Below are positions 46,824 through 57,976 of a DNA stretch of 64,000 nt, piece after piece (positions within the stretch are counted from its first letter, which is position 1; each line of letters starts with the position of its first letter). Location: positions 8,255,817 through 8,319,816 of the forward strand of contig JAJEKV010000028.1 in the NCBI GenBank assembly GCA_021234155.1, read 5' to 3'. Under the pieces are notes generated by a model. It did not search any database and was not told where the DNA came from. It worked only from the letters and a program-made list of their open reading frames with translations. Origin of the DNA: Isoetes taiwanensis (Eukaryota > Streptophyta > Lycopodiopsida > Isoetales > Isoetaceae). The position numbers and the translations under genes were made by a program.

Positions 46824-47290
46824 TTAAATCAAGTAACAAAGCTTAGACAACGTCTTTCAAATTAAGATTAGCAATCCTTACAGGGCAATGACCCATTTAA
46901 GAAGGATCTACTGCAGATATCATGTCCAAGCATAACATTTACCAGCAAACTAATTGGTAGCACGATTTATGGAGATTGCACCTTCTGCGTGCATTCAATA
47001 AAGCAAAGTCACTCACTAAATTGGCAGTTTTCCACAGATTTGTTCGCTGCCCATATCAAGTAACAAGGCTTAGAAAACGTCTTTCACATTAAAACTAACC
47101 ACACTTACAGGGCAATGACCCATTTAAGATGGATCTACCACAGATATCATGTTCAAGCATAACATTTACCAGCAAATTCATTGGTCACATGATTTATGGG
47201 CTGAACCTTCTGCATGCAGTCAATAAAGCAAAGTCACTCACTAAGTTGGCAGTGTAATCAGTTTTCCACGGATTTGCTTGCTGCCCATTA
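46824..47290. repeat. Direct repeat of about 235 bases, two copies
   Basis: AATCAAGTAACAA...GGGCAATGACCCATTTAAGA...TCACTCACTAA is present at about 46827-47040 and again at about 47057-47260, with a few differences. Confidence 0.85.
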
Positions 47291-47481
47291 AATGGCTGTG
47301 TGCAAAAATCTTCGATATGCTAGCGCAAACTCCTGAATTAGTTATGAGCCACGTCCATGAATGTATTGCATTATTTGTCCTATGCCTGCATGCACAATCC
47401 CTTTCAGGCACTAACAACATGCATAAGAATGATTTGCCTATGGGGATTATGACATAAACCGTCCCCTTCATCAGGGAGGAT

Positions 47482-47676
47482 TTGAAAGTCTCTGATCTGA
47501 AAGTGAAGGACTCTAAAGAGGAGGTTCAGATGGGATTGTTCTACATAGCTTCCATGCTAGAAAGCCCAATGGCAGTGGATTATGAGATGCAATGGGAAGC
47601 AAAAAGACTAGTAATAGAATCTTTCATTTTATGCCTGATATTGACAACAAGTGCCTCAGGTTTTTCTAAGCCATAA
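47482..47676 (+). CDS. Open frame in the 3.8-kb element, unidentified
   Basis: The frame reads DLKVSDLKVKDSKEEVQMGL and FYIASMLESPMAVDYEMQWE, then turns hydrophobic (SFILCLILTTSASGF). The first part looks like ordinary soluble-protein sequence and could be a second captured exon, in the opposite orientation to 46707-46808. No splice sites were convincingly assigned and no family is recognised. Confidence 0.25.
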   Translation: MKVSDLKVKDSKEEVQMGLFYIASMLESPMAVDYEMQWEAKRLVIESFILCLILTTSASGFSKP

Positions 47677-49072
47677 CTACGATTTGGCTATTTGCCTATC
47701 ATCTTTCATTATTATTTAGCCATATAGAATCAAGGGGCTAAGCATTCTAGTTAAAATGCAAAGTTAACTAGTCCCGTTTAGCTACAACCATTTTAAACCG
47801 TGATCTACCGGCTGAGAAACCTGATTTGGAATGACGCCCATGTCTTCTTTCAGTGGTCATCAAAGATCTAGATGCACTATTTCCTCGGCTTCTTTGGCTT
47901 GAATGCCCTTGTCACCCCTTTTCGTTTCCGCCGTGAACCTTCAAAGATTGTTTGCCACAAATTTCTTGATCCCATAGGCATTAGGTTGGGAAGGAGCAGC
48001 AGCAAGATTATATTTCCCAACAATCTCCTGAAGTAAAAGCTTAGAAGGTTGTGCTGGATTTTCCCCGGCAGCCGTATGGCGCAATGACCAATTGCATTAA
48101 CAGAGGCAGCTGCAAATTCATAGTCGGGTGATCTTGTATATACCTGAAGAAGGCTGTAAAGATATCATTATAGTGTGTGGCCTTCAATAAAAAAAAAAAA
48201 AAAAAAATATCTGCTCATCCCTAGCTTCGATTCCATCCATCACCTTCACCCATGACCTCGGCCAACCCAAGCCCTCCTCGATCCCTCGCCATATCTCCTC
48301 CTTGCGAATTAATCGAGTTAAAGTGACCTCTCGTCGGTCACTTTAATTTTTCACATTTCGTAGTATATTTTTAATGGTCCAGTTAACTTTGTCTTAACAG
48401 CATATTAACTGCGATGTTGAGTGTGAAGGAAGGTTGGGTTAAGGTTTTCCGTTAAAAAAAAGTTAACCACCACTAACTAATATTATGCTAACTTAACTTG
48501 TGGTGTGAAGAGTGTTGTGGTTAAAAATGCTAACTTAACCTAACTTAACGGCTCGTCTGAATGGACCCTAAGTTAAACAAATACTTTGCATAAGAATACT
48601 TTTTTCGCACTTACAAAGTAATTATGCCAAGAACCATATAATAGACGGTTCTGAGCGGGAATGTTCAGTTGTTGAACGGACCAAAGAGGGCCACGTAGCT
48701 TATGGACAGTCGTTGATCGGGAAAAATACCTTCCGAACTCTTTTCTTCCCAGTTCTCGTTTTGCATCTTGACCTAACTATAGCGGCACAACGGAAGATCG
48801 GCGCCTCTATCCTTTCTTTGCTGCGTCTATCTCCGCATCAATTTTTTAGGGCTTGGGCGACATAGCCAGGACGCCGGAACCCTCAAGCAAGAAGGATACA
48901 TACCAACAAGACAGCACAGTGGTTTCCTTTGGAGCGCAGACTGTTTCATTAAAGACCCAGTCGGCGGATTGCAACAAAACTCCTCTTTTCCTTGGTGGGT
49001 GTTTAATTTTTGGTTAGGGCACAGGTCTTGTTGAATTGTTTCCCCTTTAATCCCCCCGCAATAGCATCCGCT

Positions 49073-50839
49073 ATGGTAGAAGCAAGTAGTCCTGGTCAGG
49101 AGTTGCTTGAAGAGCCCACCCCACAACAGGAAGATGCTCTTGTTAAGCAGGAGTCTGTAGATGAGCAATCCCCCACACAGTCCCCGCAGCAGCAGACTTC
49201 GCCCCCGCCGCTGCAGTCTGAGGTGATGCAGGAGAGTTTGCAGAATGGAACGGAAAACCAGGTTGCTCAGGTAGACAGTGAAGGAAGAGATTCACCAGAC
49301 GCCGCTACAGGACAGACATCCAGTTCAGGGTTAGTTTCTTTTAGATTTAGCTATAGTAGTTTTAGATGTTGTCATATCGGTCTGGTTCTAGCTGTAGTGA
49401 GTGATAGAGTCGGTCAGTGTAGCTAACCTCTAGTAGCTAACTCGCTCCCCGTGCCATCGTATGATAGAGGAAAGGAAAGTATTTATTGAGGCCTTTCATG
49501 GGAAACTACTACAGGTTAGTCATCTTGCTCCTTTTTGGTTAGCGTAATCTTTATAAATAGGGAAATTAAGGTTCAAGTCTGTATTAATGTTCGACAGAGA
49601 ACTTCACAAACCACTTCAAGAAGTATGGAGAAATTACAGACTCCGTTATTATGAAAGATCGTGGCAACCGGCATCCACGAGGATTTGGATTTATTACATT
49701 TGCAGACCCAGCTGTTTGTGACCATGTCCTTGCAGACAAGCATGTTATTGACGGAAGAACGGTATGTGTAAATTTCTGGCAATTGTACTCTTGTAAGATG
49801 GAAGAGCAGCATCCTTCGCAGCTTTTAGTCATGACTTGTATTATATGCAGGTTGAAGTGAAAAAGTCAGTGCCTCGAGAAAACATGGCGCCAAGAAAAGG
49901 ACCCAAAACTAAGAAAATATTTGTGGGTTGGCATACCTCCATCTATGTCAGATGGTATGATATTTTTAGGACTAATAATATGTATGCCTGTCTGGACATT
50001 ATAGACTCATGTTGCCTTTTTATTTCTGCAGAGGAATTTAAGAACCATTTTGCAGTTTTTGGTAATGTGGTTGAATATCAAATAATGCAAGACCATAACA
50101 CTGGGAGATCTCGCGGTTTTGGATTTATTACTTTTGATAATGAACAGAGCGTGGAAGAAGTGCTTGCAAATGGGAAGATGCATGAACTTGCTGGAAAACA
50201 GGTTTGGGAATTTTTTAATGCTTAGTATTCTGGAATTCTTTGGTCAATCTCTTTTACCTGTTGTATTTGCAGGTCGAAATAAAAAAAGCTGAACCCAAAA
50301 AAGCTATGCAAGAATATGCCCCATCATACGGATCTGGAAAGGCAAGCTACAGTGGACCTAGCAGTGGTGGGGGTTATAGTGGCTATGCAGATGGATATGG
50401 AGTAGGTGGGGGCGCTTATGCCGGCGGTGGATCCTACAGGTCTGGAGGTGGCTATAGTGGAAGAGCAGGCAGCTATGGGGGAGGTTACAGTGGAGGTGGA
50501 GGATATGGAGGTAGTTATGGTGGTAGTGGTGGCAGATATGGTGGTTACAGTGGCAGTGGTATTGGTTTGGGAAGTTATGGTGGTGGTTCATATGGAGGAG
50601 GATATGGAAGCGGTATCGGATCATATGGAAGTATTGGTGGAGCTTATGGTGGTGGAATGGTTGGTGGATATGCTGAAGGTGGCGATGGTTATGGAGGAAT
50701 GGGATATAGCAGTTATGGTGGTGGCTACGGTGGTGGTGGTGGTTATGGTGGCGGTGCAGGCTACAATGGTGGTGGGTATAGTGGCAGCAGTCGTTATAGT
50801 AGCAGTAGCAATGGCCGCTATCATCCTTATGGAAGATGA
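49073..50839 (+). CDS. hnRNP1-like protein: two RRMs and a glycine-rich tail (6 exons, three 1-base indels)
   Basis: Exons: 49073-49329, 49470-49514, 49598-49761, 49851-49954, 50032-50201, 50273-50839, all GT-AG, for about 435 residues if the small indels are ignored. The N-terminus is Gln/Ser/Pro-rich. RRM1 (about 87-158) has HFKKYGEITDSVIMKDR and RNP1 RGFGFITF. RRM2 (about 178-250) has HFAVFGNVVEYQIMQDH and RNP1 RGFGFITF. The tail (about 257-435) is Gly/Tyr/Ser-rich (GGYGGG). Plant hnRNP1/RBGD proteins share this plan and bind RNA in the nucleus. The RNP2 motif of each RRM is disrupted: exon 2 lacks two single bases (near 49480 and 49488) and exon 4 has one extra T near 49929. Elsewhere the protein is highly conserved, so sequence error is as likely as decay. 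Confidence 0.88.
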
Positions 50840-51438
50840 TTGTCTTGTAGGCAGTTATCTTGGAATAGGTGTAACTTGCAACTTGCAATTCCAGGTACGT
50901 GAGATGAGGCCAAAGGCCATTTTGCCCATTGTTCGAGGGAAATACATCCTGTCCTCCATGGTTCATAGGGGTTGCACACAGATATGGATGTAGTTCTTTT
51001 TATTGTTTGTGACATTCTATTATCAAAGTGGCATTATTGCTGCAGGCTGTGAAGCTTATGACAAATGGGTTACATTCGCTTATACATGAAATTCACAGGG
51101 TTCATTTACAGAAGAACCAGGCTGATCAGTGCTAAGGTTGTATCATGTTGAATTTCTTCACTATTCATGTTCTGTTATGATGATTGTGTAAACTTCAGAG
51201 ACATCCAATGTATCCTTGTTATCTATAACTCAATCATGCTGTGTTAACTAGATTCATAAGTTATGAATTTGTAAAAGGAAGTGTGATAGGCAAGAATGGG
51301 CAGGAAGGTTAACTGATAGGCAAGAGGAAGAAATAAGAAGAGCACCATTGATCCAATCAGCATTAAGGAAAAGTTTAGTTCTTGGCTCAGCTGGCTATTC
51401 GCCCATGTGAACCCAGCATAAGACATCCATTCCTTCTA

Positions 51439-51760
51439 CCAGGCTAATTACTAAATGGTCATGCTAGAATAATAGCTAGGTCCATGTCTTGCACTTGAAT
51501 GCCGTCGACCAGGCTAATTACTAAATGGTCATGCTAGAATAATAGTTAGGTCTTCGATGTTCATTATGTTTGTCCATAAACTAAGACATCCGTCCCTTCA
51601 ACCAGTCTAATTACCCTAAACGTCAAGGTAAGTGGCCTTGAGTTCTTGCAAAATTTGAGATCATTTTGGATAAGAATGGCAAATGGCCTACCCAAAACCT
51701 GTAGAATAAGTGGCCTTGAGTTCTTGCAAAATCTGAGATCATTTTGAATAAGCATTCTCT
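51439..51760. repeat. Two short duplicated blocks
   Basis: ACCAGGCTAATTACTAAATG...AATAATAG occurs at about 51439 and 51508. AAGTGGCCTTGAGTTCTTGC...GAGATCATTTTG occurs at about 51630 and 51708. No coding signal is seen. Confidence 0.85.
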
Positions 51761-51766
51761 CTCTCC

Positions 51767-52225
51767 CTTTTTTTTTTTTTTTTTTTTTTTAGCACACCAG
51801 CCTAACTAAGCCTACATCCTTTTTTGCAATTTTAGGTTGTCCACGTGTCACTTTCACATCATCGAAAACTTATGTGGCATTATGGTGCACCATTAGATCT
51901 TGGTTTTTGTATATCGACGGTCGGGAAAATTAGAAAGTCCAAGAAAACAGCCACGGAGATGGAGAAGGTCACGACCTATTTGTGGGATCGGAAAAATTCA
52001 CAGAGATCGATTTCTCTGGTAAAAAAGCCTCCCCTTCCTTTCACTTTATTTTCCCTTTTTACAATTTTTTACAATGTGTGCTGGCTATGGCTATGGCTGA
52101 AGCCCTCATCCTCTCTATCCATTCCGACTATATAAGTTCTTGCGTGCATTCCCTGCTCTGCTATAGCCAGAAGCTCTATGCTAGAGCTTCTTTTTGGAAA
52201 AGAAAAATCCTCCATTTTTAATTCC
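51767..52225. repeat. Diverged dispersed repeat (TTTTTTAGCACACC family)
   Basis: A long T run is followed by AGCACACCAGCC, then CCTTTTTTGCAATTTTAGG, CACGTGTCAC, GTGGCATTAT and ATTAGATCTT. The order is the same as at 28425 and 35117. It continues with GGCTATGGCTATGGCTGAAG and ends near the next T run. Confidence 0.55.
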
Positions 52226-52227
52226 TA

Positions 52228-53192
52228 GTTTTTTTTTTTTTTTTTTTTTGGAAGGCAAGGTGTTTTTCTATTAATATAAAAATGTTACAGTCTTGATCTC
52301 CTAGGATCAGATAGGAAGAATAAGCACATTAAAGCCCTTCTGGCCTGATAAATAGTATGCTCAAAAAGCTTACTTACATCAGTAACTTGGTGAGAGAGTA
52401 CAATTAACAGATCATAAAAACTTCTTTCTCAAGACTTGTGCAACCATTTAGACCTGTAAGCAAAGGATTACGTAAAAACCTTCAAGCGTCGGGTCCTCCA
52501 AATTACCTCCTCAAGCTTAATAAGTACCTTGAGGTTGACACAGTGCATATCGAACTTTTCTAAGGTGTCGCAAGCATAGCAAGATTTTATGCGATAAATG
52601 TTCAAGCATAGCAAAGATTTGAAACATTTTCAATTTGAAGCAAGCAAAAATTAGAGAACCCGAGATACCAAAGAGTCCCATACCTCCCAAGTATATCATC
52701 CTTTTAGCAATGCCGCATTGTCAGGATTATCTTCTGCAATCTTGCTACTTACAGGAAAAAGGTGATTGCTAAGCATCAATAGGAAGAAAAAATCAACTGT
52801 TTCTTGAACTGACTGCCAAATAACTGATGCTTCCTGCTAGCAAGGAAACAAGCTAAACGGACTTGAAAATGTTTTTTCTTCCAAAAAATAGCGTATGATA
52901 TTCCCTGCTGGAATTTGCATATCCAAATCCTACTTTACATAATCTGAAGTTTCTATCTCCTTCGCTTTATAGGCCAGAATCCCCATGTGTTGGCCTTACC
53001 CTTTCAGCGTGTCTAGAAGAGACATGGTGAGCATACAATCAAAAGAAAGAAAGCTCGTATGCTACCAAATGAAGATGCCACGTTAGTGGATTATCTGAAA
53101 CAACTGATTATGGCCGCCTGAAAGAAGGAAGGTTACACGCGAACCAGCGTGATACGATGACCGCTCTTGAGAAGGTCTCCAAAACCAAGTCC
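52228..53192 (-). mobile_element. LINE 3' region, minus orientation
   Basis: The T run at 52230 followed by GGAAGGCAAGGTGTTTTTCT and ATTAATATAAAAATGTTACA is the reverse complement of an L1-like LINE 3' end (...TGTAACATTTTTATATTAATA...CACCTTGCCTTCC then A tail). Minus-strand coding remnants follow but are weak. The 5' limit is uncertain. Confidence 0.6.
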
Positions 53193-53640
53193 CGCTTTTT
53201 TTTAGAAAACGTTGTCGCTATTAATATAGTCCGGTATTCGGGCGTAAGAAGGGAGGCGGCCGCCTCCGGCCGCTAAGCCGCATTAACCGCCATTCGCGGG
53301 ATAAATAGTTCCTCCTTTTTAAACGCTTGCTAACCCGAAAGCTGCCCACTTTTTTATGCTTAGCTATGCCAATGCGGTCGCGCCACATCACCGTAATCAT
53401 TTCGAGCCGTCCGATTCTCGTTTTTGATCAGGGGTCAAGGAAATTAGAAAAGCCAAGTAATTGTTTAGGTCTTTTGAAGCGGCTCGATCCGGACCGGAAG
53501 GGAAGCCATGGCGACGGCCGATGCCCATCGCCAGGTTCCGCCAGCGGGATAGGGCGGCCGATCTAAGCTGCTCGTGCTTTGTGTTCAAGCACCAGCAACA
53601 CCCCATCCGATTTTCAATTTAGCAAGCAATTACTAGTCCA
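53193..53640 (-). mobile_element. Second LINE 3' end, with CpG-rich body
   Basis: CTTTTTTTTAGAAAACGTTGTCGCTATTAATATAG repeats the pattern of 52230 (T run, then CTATTAATATA). It runs into a strongly CpG-rich stretch (GGCGGCCGCCTCCGGCCGC). Assignment rests on the tail resemblance only. Confidence 0.35.
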
Positions 53641-53973
53641 GCAAAAGATGATTTGTTTCTTCATTCTTGTTTTTAATATCATCCGCATTTAGCAATGAGA
53701 AGAAGAAGGTAAAACTAGCAAATCATTCTCGCAAAGCTCATAGGAGATGAAGGTAAAACTAGCAAATCATTCAAAAAGTTCATAGGCTAAAATGGTGTCG
53801 GAACTTTTATGGCAAATCATTTCGACGCCATTATCGCGGAAAGTGTGGCCTCACATATGTATAGCGTAAGACCGGATGAGATTAGCCTAAATATTTATGG
53901 TTTTGTATTGAGTTGTGGAATGAGCCACTTGTAGGAATTAAGCAAGGTCGCTTTCTTCATTCGTGTAACAACC

Positions 53974-56900
53974 GCGGGACTCTCCCCTCTTGTGAGGGAG
54001 CCCCCGCAAGGTCCCTCGCCTCGCTTGACTTGGGAAGGGTGCCATGGTCGCTGCCCCGCAAACGAAGCTGCCCCCGACCGCTCTAATGCTAACCCTTTAA
54101 TCTAGACCTTCTCCAAAAATTCTGAAAATTGGGCTGTGTGCTGGAGATGAATTAGGAATCCAGCTGGCAAAAAATCAGAATTTATTTTCTTTCAATGCAT
54201 TAATTACGAATTCATGAATGTCTTGCCCCCCAAAACGCCCCCAGACTTCTAATTGCCACGCCGAGGAGGAGGGACCCAAACTCCGGATTCCATCAGCCTC
54301 CCTTGCTCCACATTCTCGCCGCAGCGGCTTTCTCGCCACGCCCCAACTTTTTGCACCCAAAACTCAAACAAAACGCAAAACCCCTTTCTAGAACCCGCAA
54401 CCCACTGGGTTTACGCCGGAGGCCCTCTCCTTGTCGATTCAGCCGGATCTTGCGTACCGTATCTTGACGTGGAGTGGGGGGTGTTGACGCCAGAGCACGG
54501 ACCTAAAATCCCCCTCGAAGCCGCTTGCCCCAAACTCCCCAAGGCTCGGGGACCGGACGGGCGACCTCCCCTCTCCTGGGAACCATGATTTGGCTCGCAA
54601 TGGACTCGAACGCCGACATTGCCTTTGGGGACCAAGTTCTCCGTGGGCCGTAAGACTACCCCCCTCCAAGAAGCCAAAGTAGCTCATGTCCAAAGACACT
54701 CGTCAATTGGCCTAGGATGTGGATGCCTTGACATCACAGTGTATGGAGTGTTTCTTTCTTTCTTTGCAAAACCGACCTTGTAAATTGTTCTCTAGGGTAA
54801 TTTCGCCATTCAAATCGACTTGGCAAAGCTCATTTGCCATTCCGTAGCCTCCCTGTGCCCTAATGACAAAACACTCTAGTTTCTACAAGGTCGAACTCTC
54901 GTGACGCTTTTATGGCTTGGACAAGTTCCTCCCATCCATCTAGGGAATCTTTTGGCCTTCCCAAAGAAGGGCCCATGAACCTGAGGATCCAACTGGCCGG
55001 ATAGGGAACCTGCCCCGAGGGTGGTCATTAGCATACCGCCCACCGCGGGAGCGCCCATGCGGAAGGGCTACCTCGGGAACTTTTTGGATCCCGCCTCCCC
55101 GGAGTCCCGGACTCTCCCCTCTTGTGAGGGGAGCCCCGCAAGGTCCCCGCCCGCTTTGACTTGGGAAGGGTGCCAGCCGCTGGTTGCCCCAAGCATCGGG
55201 CTGCCCTCACCGCTCTAATGCTAACCCTTTGACCTAGACCTTCTCCAAAAAATTCCAAAAATTGGGCTAGTCTTTGGAGATGAATTAGAATCTAGCCGCA
55301 AAAAATCAGAATTCATTTTCGCATAATGCATTAATTACGAATTTATGAATGTCTTGCCACCGCAAAAGCGCCCCCCGACTTCTAATTGCCACATCGAGAG
55401 AGGACAGCCCAAACCTTATTCCAGATTAGTTCCCCCTCCTCAGGTTCTCGGCCCGCAGCCTTCCACGCCCCAACTGCAATCAGACCAAAACTCGGTCCCC
55501 AAAACGCAAAACCGCTTCTAGAACCTCGCTACCCACGTGGTTTACGCTTGCAGGCCCTCCTCGTCCGATTCCTCACGACCTTGCGTCAGGTCTTGTTGTG
55601 GGAGAGGGGGGTGTTGATGAGCACGGACCCCAAAATCCCCCGAAGCCGCTTGCCCCAAAAGTCCTCTCCCCTGCCCCTCGGGGGTAACGGGCGACCTCCC
55701 TTCTCCTGAACCCGCGATTTGGCTCGCCAATGGACTCGGAACGCCAACATTGTCCTCGGGACCAAGTTCCGCGGGCCGAAGACCACCGCACCTCCAAGAA
55801 GCCAAAAGCAGTAGCTCATGTTCAAAGACACTCGAAGTCAATTGGCCTAGGATGTGACCGTCGCATGGGAGTGTTTTCTTTTTTTTGCAAAACCGACCTT
55901 GTAACTTGCTCGCTAGTGTAATTTCGCCATTCCCATCGACTTTGGCGGTCGATTTGCCATTCCCGAGCCTCCCCTGCCCTCGACGACAAAACACTCCGGT
56001 TTACAAGGTCGACCCTCAGACGCCCGGGTTTGACAAGTTCCTCCGGACCGATCTAGAAATTTTTTGGCCTTCCCAAGAAGGGCCCCCGAACCAGGGATCC
56101 AAATCCGGGCCGATAGGGAAACCGGCCCCGAGGGTGGTCATTAGCGTATCGCCCACCGTAGGGAGCCGCCGCCCGAAGGGCTGCCTCGAACTTTTTGATC
56201 CCCGTGACTCCCTCTTGTGAGGGAGCCCCGCAAGGTCCCGGCCTCATTTGACTTGGGGAAGGGTGCCAGCCGGGCTGTTTCCATAACCCGCTGCCCCACT
56301 GCTCTAATGCTAACCCTTGATCTAGACCTTCTCCTAAAATTCCGAAAATTGGGCTATGTGCTGGAGATGAATTAAGAATCCAGCTGGCAAAAAATCAGAA
56401 TTTATTTTCATACAATGCATTAATTACGAATTTATGAATGTCTTGCCACTGCAAAAGTGCCCGCCGACTTCTAATTGCCACATCGAGGAGGACAGGCCCA
56501 AACTCCGCTTCGCTAGTTTCCCTTGCTCCGCTCTGGCCGCAGTAGTGCCTCGCCACGCCCCAACCGCAAATGCACCAAAACTCGCCCCCAAAAACGAAAA
56601 CCCTTCTAGAACCTGGCAACCCATAGGGTTTACGCCGAGGCCCTCCCCTTGTCGTATTCGTCCCAAAAACCTTGCGCCGTCTTGACGTGGAGTGGGGTGT
56701 TGACGCCGCAGCACGGACCCCAAAATCCCCAAGCAAAAGTCCTCTCCCCAAGGCCCCGGGGCTGACGGGCGACCTCCCCTTCGAACCGCGGATTTGGCTC
56801 TAATGGACTCGCAATGTTGACATTGCCCCCGGGACCAAGTTTCGTGGGCCGAAGACCACCCGCCCCAAGAAGCGCCAAAGTAGCTCATGTCCAAAGACAC

Positions 56901-57976
56901 CGAAGTCAATTGGCCTAGGGATGTGACTGCCGCAGTGGATGGAGTTTTCTTTTGCAAAACCGACCTTGTAATTTGCTCCCTAGGGTATTCGCCATTCCGA
57001 CGACTTGCATGGTCGATTTGCCATTCCTGAGCCTCCCCTGCTCGAACAACAAAACACCCGGTTTCTGTTGGTCGACTTCAGACGCCCGCTGATTTGACAA
57101 GTTCCCCGACCATCTAGGGGAATCTTTGGGCCTTCCAAGAAGGGCCCCCGAACGGCGATCCAACGGGCCGGATAGGGGAACCCGGGCCCGGAGGGTGGTC
57201 ATTAGCGCATCGCCCATCGTGGGGAACGCCGCCAGAAGGGCTGCCTCGAACTTTTTGGGATCCCGCCCTCCGGGTCCCGGACTCTCCCCTCTGTGAGGGT
57301 GCCCCGCAAGGTCCCCGCCCTCGCTTGGACTTGGGGAAGGGTGCCAGCTCGGCTCCCGCAACGGCCTGCCCCCCAATCGCTCTAATGTTAACCCCTTTGA
57401 TCTAGACCTTCTCCTCAAGATTTCGAAATTGGGTTGTGTGCCGGAGATGAATTAAAATCCAGCTGGCAAAAAATCAGAATTTATTTTTCGCGGCAATGCA
57501 TTAATTACGAATTTATGAATGTCTTGCCACCGCAGAAACCGACTTCTAATTGCCACATCGGGAGGAGGACAAGCCCAAACTCGCTCGCCGGCCTTCCTGT
57601 TTGTTCGGGCTGCAGCTTCTGTAGCCTTTCTCTCCAACTCCGCAACAGACTAAAACTCGGCCGCCAAAATGCAAATTCTTCTAGAATCTCGCAACCCAAA
57701 GGGTTTACGTTTCGGAGGCCCTCTCCTTGTCAGATTTGGCCGGGACCTTGCGCCGTGTCTTGACGTGGAGTGCGGGTGCTGACGCCAGAGCACGGACCCC
57801 AAAAATCGCCTCTAAGCCGCTTTGCCCCCAAAAGTCCACTTCCCAAGGCCCCTCGGGATCGACGGCGCACTCTCCTCTCCGGAATCGTGATTTGGCTCTG
57901 CCAATGGACTCAAAATGTCGAGATTGCCCTGGGGACCAAGTTCAGTGGCCAGAAGACCACCCGACCTCCAAGAAAT
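53974..57976. repeat. Tandem array, period about 1.1 kb, 3.6 units
   Basis: The marker GCATTAATTACGAATT lies at 54197, 55328, 56417 and 57498 (spacings 1131, 1089 and 1081). GACTCTCCCCTCTTGTGAGG marks the left edge of units at about 53979, 55108 and 56207, with a slightly altered copy near 57281. Each unit also holds CTAGACCTTCTCC, GGACCAAGTT and TTGGCCTAGGATGTG. The last unit stops at CCTCCAAGAA (57976). It is GC-rich. Open frames on both strands do not match between units, so it is not a protein-coding array. Confidence 0.93.

Larger units (their letters stand above)
44773..48568. mobile_element. 3.8-kb TIR transposon (Tourist/Harbinger-like?) with captured sequence
   Basis: The left end GGGTCCATTCAGAC (44773) and right end GTCTGAATGGACCC (48555-48568) are inverted. 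Subterminal zones on both sides are rich in GTTAAGTTAA words (44790-45140 and 48410-48550). Flanks are TTA on the left and TAA on the right. That could be a TA duplication or a mutated 3-bp TWA duplication of the PIF/Harbinger type, so the superfamily is unsettled. No transposase is seen. The interior holds direct repeats and at least one exon-like sequence, so it is a non-autonomous element. Confidence 0.7.

Noticed and set aside
50358-50993. Long frames opposite and out of phase with the glycine-rich exon
   Set aside because: Shadows of the GGN-rich coding sequence; the real frame is fixed by splicing and RRM homology.
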